Assembly: GCA_009702245.1 (NCBI GenBank)
Contig: WLIL01000002.1
Span: forward strand, 1-44,073
Direction: 5' to 3'
DNA from: Actinomycetota bacterium
GTDB lineage: Bacteria; Actinomycetota; Actinomycetes; Nanopelagicales; Nanopelagicaceae
DNA length: 44,073 nt
Positions 39,791 to 44,073 of the stretch are shown here, piece by piece. Every line of letters starts with the position of its first letter. The first letter of the stretch is position 1. Position numbers and translations under genes: made by a program. The notes beneath the pieces are model-generated. The model was given only the letters and a program-made list of their open reading frames with translations, was not told where the DNA came from and made no database searches.

Positions 39791-41614
39791 ATGTCTCGTC
39801 GCTTAGTGATTCTGATTGGCGCTGGCGTGGGCGCACTAGTACTCCTATGGGTAGGTGGTTGGCTCTTAGTTGGCGGCGACATTCCTCGGAACACGATCGT
39901 TCGTTCTCATGACTTATCTGGCGATCTCAATGTTGGTGGCATGTCGCGTGAGCAGGTATCGAAGCTAGTCAAACGCGATGTCACTCAGATGGCGAAGTCA
40001 AGGGTGGTAGTAGATGTTGATGGACGCGTCTTCAAGCGGAAATACTCGGATCTTGGAATATTTCTCGATGCAGAAGCCACTGTCAATCAAATCAAATCAA
40101 GAAGCTCAAACCCCATCACGATCGTTCAGGCGCTCACAGGTGGTCTCGCCTACGACCCGGTTTATACCTTTAGCGAAAGCACATTAACGCGAGCGATTTC
40201 CGATATTGCTGCACAAACAGATCTGGCGCCCACAGAGGGAGACGTCGTCTTCTCTGGGGTGCGACCGGTGGCTGTTGCTGCGGCTGCAGGACACGCACTC
40301 GACATCGAGGCAGCAGTAAAGACAGTGCGCTCCCGCTGGAATGAGTCGCGGATCTTCAGATTTAAGTCACCGTTGATTGCTCCACAAGTAACAACAAAAG
40401 AAGCCCAAAGCGCCCTTCCTTTAGCAAAGAACGCGGTGAGCGGAACTGTGCTTCTCAAGGTGGACGGCCATGATGTTAACCTTAAAGCTTCTGACATTGC
40501 CTACGCCCTAGATTTTGCAAATGATGGATCCGGAAATCTCGTACCTATATTTTCAAGTGAGTTACTGACTCAAGTTTTAGGTTTGAAATGGACCAAGTGG
40601 GTGACTCCGCCATTGAATGCAAAATTCTCAGCAGTGGGTGGAGTTCCTAAGTTGCAACCAAGTGCTCCAGGACACGCGGTGTCAGATGAGGAACTGACAT
40701 CAGCATTACTCCCAGCGATAAGAGCGGTGGGCACTTCTCGCGTGGCGAGCGTGCAGACTTCTCTAGTCGAGCCAAGGGTGACCACTGAGATGGCCGGCGG
40801 TCTTGGAATTACCGAAGTTATTTCAACTTTCACCACGAAGTTCCCACCGGCTGCGTATCGCATTCAAAATATTCATCGTGCGGCGGATCTCATTGACGGC
40901 ACCATTCTCAAGCCAGGTGAAATATTTAGCCTGAACAAGGTTGTGGGAGAGCGCACGGCGGCTAATGGCTTTGCTGAAGGAATCATTATTAATCAAGGTC
41001 GCTTTGAAAAAGACTTTGGTGGCGGCGTCTCGCAAGTTGCTACTACTACGTGGAACGCGGCTTGGTTCTCAGGTATAGATCTCGTGGCGCACATGGCCCA
41101 CTCGTTCTACATTTCTCGCTATCCGGCGGGCCGGGAATCAACAGTGGCATGGCCTAAGGTCGATATGCGATTTAGAAATAATTTTGATACTCCCGTCATG
41201 GTCGATACCTCCTATACCAACTCATCTTTAACGGTCTCCATTTATGGGAAGAAAAAATATGAGGTCGAAACAATCACTGGCCCTTATCGCAATATTAAGG
41301 AGTTTGAAATTCTCGATGATGACTCACCAACGTGTATTCATCAAGACGGAGTTCAGGGTTTCGACATTACAGTGACTCGAGTGGTGAAACTCAACGGTCT
41401 TGAGGTAAAACGTGAGCCGTTCAACACTCACTACATTCCTGAGGACAGAATTACTTGCACTAATCCCGAAGCGGTCTTCGGAAATCCCACACCTCCTAAA
41501 CCAAAAATAAAGGCGACTCCCAAACCCACAGCCACCCCCGCAGCCACGCCCTCACCGACTCCCACAGCCTCTGCTATGCCTACTGGGAGCGCCACTCCCA
41601 CGCCTGTCCCGTAG
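39791..41614 (+). CDS. VanW family protein with N-terminal TM, peptidoglycan-binding-4-like repeats and Pro/Thr-rich C-tail
   Basis: KPGEIFSLNKVVGERTAANGFAEGIIINQGRFEKDFGGGVSQVATTTWNAAWFSGIDLVAHMAHSFYISRYPAGRESTVAWPKVDMRFRNN; tail PTATPAATPSPTPTASAMPTGSATPTPVP. Confidence 0.92.
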   Translation: MSRRLVILIGAGVGALVLLWVGGWLLVGGDIPRNTIVRSHDLSGDLNVGGMSREQVSKLVKRDVTQMAKSRVVVDVDGRVFKRKYSDLGIFLDAEATVNQIKSRSSNPITIVQALTGGLAYDPVYTFSESTLTRAISDIAAQTDLAPTEGDVVFSGVRPVAVAAAAGHALDIEAAVKTVRSRWNESRIFRFKSPLIAPQVTTKEAQSALPLAKNAVSGTVLLKVDGHDVNLKASDIAYALDFANDGSGNLVPIFSSELLTQVLGLKWTKWVTPPLNAKFSAVGGVPKLQPSAPGHAVSDEELTSALLPAIRAVGTSRVASVQTSLVEPRVTTEMAGGLGITEVISTFTTKFPPAAYRIQNIHRAADLIDGTILKPGEIFSLNKVVGERTAANGFAEGIIINQGRFEKDFGGGVSQVATTTWNAAWFSGIDLVAHMAHSFYISRYPAGRESTVAWPKVDMRFRNNFDTPVMVDTSYTNSSLTVSIYGKKKYEVETITGPYRNIKEFEILDDDSPTCIHQDGVQGFDITVTRVVKLNGLEVKREPFNTHYIPEDRITCTNPEAVFGNPTPPKPKIKATPKPTATPAATPSPTPTASAMPTGSATPTPVP

Positions 41615-42974
41615 CGGTGTCTCGTACTTCAACACCCAGATGAGCAAGAGCCTCACGCAATTGATCTGACTGCTTCCACTCGCCGCGGCCGCGTGCATCC
41701 TCTCGTTGCTGTAGCAGCTCATTGATCTCAGCGGAGCTTTCTCTGGATTCAAGGCGAGTGAGGTCGAGGCCGAGGAATTGATCAAAGTAATCAAAGAGAA
41801 TTGCCCGCTGGTCTAATGGCAGAGCGTCGTCCTTCTCGATCTTCCTCAGAAACTGAATGAGGGCGGGGGAGTTGAGGTCTTCTTGTAACAGCGCCAGACC
41901 TTGTTCTCTGGCTTGACTTGTCTCAGGTGTCATCACACCTTCCGGATTTCGCCAAGTCGTGAGTTGCGAGCGCCATCGTGCAATCGTTTTATGTGCTGCG
42001 GCAATCGCGGCCCAAGAAAGATCGAGTTGGGTGCGATATCGGGATTCTAGAAATGAGAGCCGGAGTGCGAGTGGGTCGAAACCTCGAGCAATCAAATCGC
42101 TTACGAGTACCACATTCCCGCTGCTCTTAGACATCTTTCGACCTTCAAAAAGCAGGTGTTCGCCATGCACCCAATGCTGGACTACTTCGCGGCCCGCAAC
42201 AGAGTCACTTTGAGCGCGCTCATCTTCGTGATGTGGAAAACGCAGATCTATCCCACCTAGATGTACGTCTATTGACTCTCCCAAATGTTCAAGCGACATG
42301 GCCGAGCACTCGATATGCCATCCCGGGAAACCATTTCCCCAAGGGGAAGGCCAAGTCATCGCGCGATCAGTGCCAGCGTTTTTCCAGAGCGCCCAATCTG
42401 CGTGGAAGCGCTTGGCTTCGCCACCCTTACCTTCAAGCCGGTGCCCGGGCTTTAAGTGATCGAGTGAGTTTCCGCTTATGGCACCGTATGTAGGAAATGA
42501 TTTCGCATCGAAGAAGAGCGAGCCGTCAGTGCCTACGTAGGCGTGACCTGCTACCTCAAGTTTCTGGCAGATGTCGATGATCAATTGGATAGATTCGCTA
42601 GCTCGTGGATATACGTCGGCGGGAAGCACGTTGAGCGCTTTTAGATCTTTGTGAAATGCCTCTTCGTAAAAGCGTGCGATGGCAAATGGGTCTTTGCCCT
42701 CCAATTTTGCCTGCTCCAAAATCTTGTCTTCTCCTTGCGCATCAATCTGGGTATCGTCAACTAGGTGACCCACGTCTGTAATATTTTGAATAACGTTGGT
42801 CTTCCAGCCGTTGAGATGTGCAAGTCGGGTAATGAGATCAAGTAAGAGAAATGTACGCAGATTACCAACGTGTGCGTAGCGATAGACCGTGGGTCCACAA
42901 GCGTAAATTTTCAGCACGTCGCCGGCAGGGGTCACGGAAAGGACTTCTCGGGCTCTTGTGTCGTAAAGGCGCAC
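41580..42974 (-). CDS. cysS: Cysteinyl-tRNA synthetase
   Basis: IYACGPTVYRYAHVGNLRTFLLLDLI (HIGH-like HVGN), FPGWHIECSAMS, KMSKSSGN (KMSKS), C-terminal DALR-type region. Confidence 0.95.
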   Translation of the reverse strand: MRLYDTRAREVLSVTPAGDVLKIYACGPTVYRYAHVGNLRTFLLLDLITRLAHLNGWKTNVIQNITDVGHLVDDTQIDAQGEDKILEQAKLEGKDPFAIARFYEEAFHKDLKALNVLPADVYPRASESIQLIIDICQKLEVAGHAYVGTDGSLFFDAKSFPTYGAISGNSLDHLKPGHRLEGKGGEAKRFHADWALWKNAGTDRAMTWPSPWGNGFPGWHIECSAMSLEHLGESIDVHLGGIDLRFPHHEDERAQSDSVAGREVVQHWVHGEHLLFEGRKMSKSSGNVVLVSDLIARGFDPLALRLSFLESRYRTQLDLSWAAIAAAHKTIARWRSQLTTWRNPEGVMTPETSQAREQGLALLQEDLNSPALIQFLRKIEKDDALPLDQRAILFDYFDQFLGLDLTRLESRESSAEINELLQQREDARGRGEWKQSDQLREALAHLGVEVRDTATGQAWEWRSQ

Positions 42975-42997
42975 GTTATTAATGTATCTAAAGGTTC

Positions 42998-43951
42998 CTA
43001 CTCGCGCGAAAGATAGATGTTTCGATGGTGCTGGGTGAATCCCAAGCTTTTATACAGCTCAATTGCAGGGTGGTTATTGCAATCTACCTGGAGGAACATA
43101 AAGGGATATCCACGCTCGTTCGCACTGTTTATCGCGCATTCACCAAGGGCCCGGGCGATGCCCTGACGTCTAAAATCGGGATTGACTCGTACCGCTCCCA
43201 GCGCGCTCCAACTCTGCGCAAATCCTATGCGGGCAATACCTACTACCTCTTCTGATTTGGAATAACTCAGAAAGAGCGGATTACCACTGCGGAGTACCTG
43301 CTCTCCTTGACTACCCAATTCTCGACCATGCGCAGTGATCCACCGAGCGGATGGAGTTGTCGCGCTTTGAATTTCGGTAAAGGAATTTTTTGTGACGATC
43401 TTGTCGCGCGATATGCGCACCATTACGGAGAGATCGAGATGGGATTTCCAGCCACGCTCATACAAGGAAGACGCTAAGCCATCGAAAAGAGGTAGTGGCA
43501 GCGAGATGATGGTGGGTAAGGATCGGGATTGGTAAAACCGATCTGCTTCGGCAATGTCGTCGTCGAGTGAATTCTCATCCCAGAGGGTGCTCTCCCAAGG
43601 TGGCACACACGGCACCATGGAATTGGCACGACGGGTGTAACCTCCAGCGGCCCGCAAAAGCCAGCGAGCCGTCCGCAAGTGCTCAGGGCCACTCCACAAT
43701 TCACTACTCGCTAATTCAATCTCAAGGACGCGTTGTGACGCGGGCGTTCCAGTTCCCCGGGGGGCAAGTACTACTCGCCACGCAACAACCTTGGATGGAT
43801 CAAATGATTTAAGGCCGGTTTTGGTCTCCAGTTGTCCAGTGGGCAAAAGGATGCCCACGAAATCTTCAGTGTGACCTTCCTCGCTTTCGATCCGAACGGA
43901 GAGGCGTTCGCCCACGTGGCTCAAGAGGTCGTTCGCCCTTTGTTCTGGCAT
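42998..43951 (-). CDS. GNAT family N-acetyltransferase (two-part protein with SH3-like N-terminus)
   Basis: C-terminal GAVRVNPDFRRQGIARALGECAINSANERGYPFMFLQVDCNNHPAIELYKSLGFTQHHRNIYL. Confidence 0.88.
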   Translation of the reverse strand: MPEQRANDLLSHVGERLSVRIESEEGHTEDFVGILLPTGQLETKTGLKSFDPSKVVAWRVVLAPRGTGTPASQRVLEIELASSELWSGPEHLRTARWLLRAAGGYTRRANSMVPCVPPWESTLWDENSLDDDIAEADRFYQSRSLPTIISLPLPLFDGLASSLYERGWKSHLDLSVMVRISRDKIVTKNSFTEIQSATTPSARWITAHGRELGSQGEQVLRSGNPLFLSYSKSEEVVGIARIGFAQSWSALGAVRVNPDFRRQGIARALGECAINSANERGYPFMFLQVDCNNHPAIELYKSLGFTQHHRNIYLSRE

Positions 43952-44022
43952 GGCACTCACCCTCTCCGCTCCCGATTTCCTCCTCCACATACTAGGCTTG
44001 GCTCGAACGAAATGGAGAGACT

Positions 44023-44073
44023 ATGACTTACGTGATCGCCCAACCTTGTGTTGACCTCAAAGACAAGGCGTGC
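44023..44073 (+). CDS. fdxA: FdxA-type ferredoxin, partial (runs off the right edge)
   Basis: GGAGAG RBS then MTYVIAQPCVDLKDKAC... Confidence 0.82.
   Translation, partial: MTYVIAQPCVDLKDKAC

Noticed and set aside
41580-42974. cysS considered as mshC (mycothiol ligase)
   Set aside because: The motifs IYACGPTVYRYAHVGNLRTF and KMSKSSGN plus the C-terminal DALR-type region fit CysS better than MshC.

Overview
This 44 kb window looks like ordinary, gene-dense actinobacterial chromosome. Both mycothiol PIG-L genes (mca and mshB) are present, along with actinobacterial neighbourhoods such as mfd/SurA-like lipoprotein/mazG/eno/DivIC/DUF501/Ppx, DUF3817/uppS/phoH and glpX/fumarase. From left to right: a minus-strand CoxE/CoxD/XdhC-type accessory cluster for a molybdenum hydroxylase, with two unassigned small ORFs; tRNA-Gln(TTG); glmU, prs, rplY, pth, mfd, SurA-like lipoprotein, mazG, eno, DivIC/FtsB-like, DUF501, Ppx/GppA, family-5-like UDG; a class-I-shaped tRNA with a TAA anticodon; BI-1/YccA; a minus-strand marR/DHA2 MFS/MFS/msrA block; greA; DUF4307; mca (frame-disrupted at a G7 run); an unlisted 55-aa membrane ORF; SURF1; DUF3817; uppS; PhoH; a secreted transglycosylase-like protein; class I fumarase and glpX; a HTH-Mop regulator with modB; ispH; DUF554; ychF; typA; NUDIX; S9 peptidase; mshB; a membrane protein; VanW; cysS; GNAT; and the start of fdxA. 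I found no CRISPR array, transposase, integrase, phage module or recognisable defence system, and no clearly new multi-gene system. The observations most worth checking are the class-I tRNA with a UAA anticodon, the single-base frame break in mca, the Cox accessory cluster with unknown small proteins and an upstream palindrome, the NUDIX ORF with no conventional start codon, and several short palindromes at promoters. Protein names come from reading translations by eye, with no database search.
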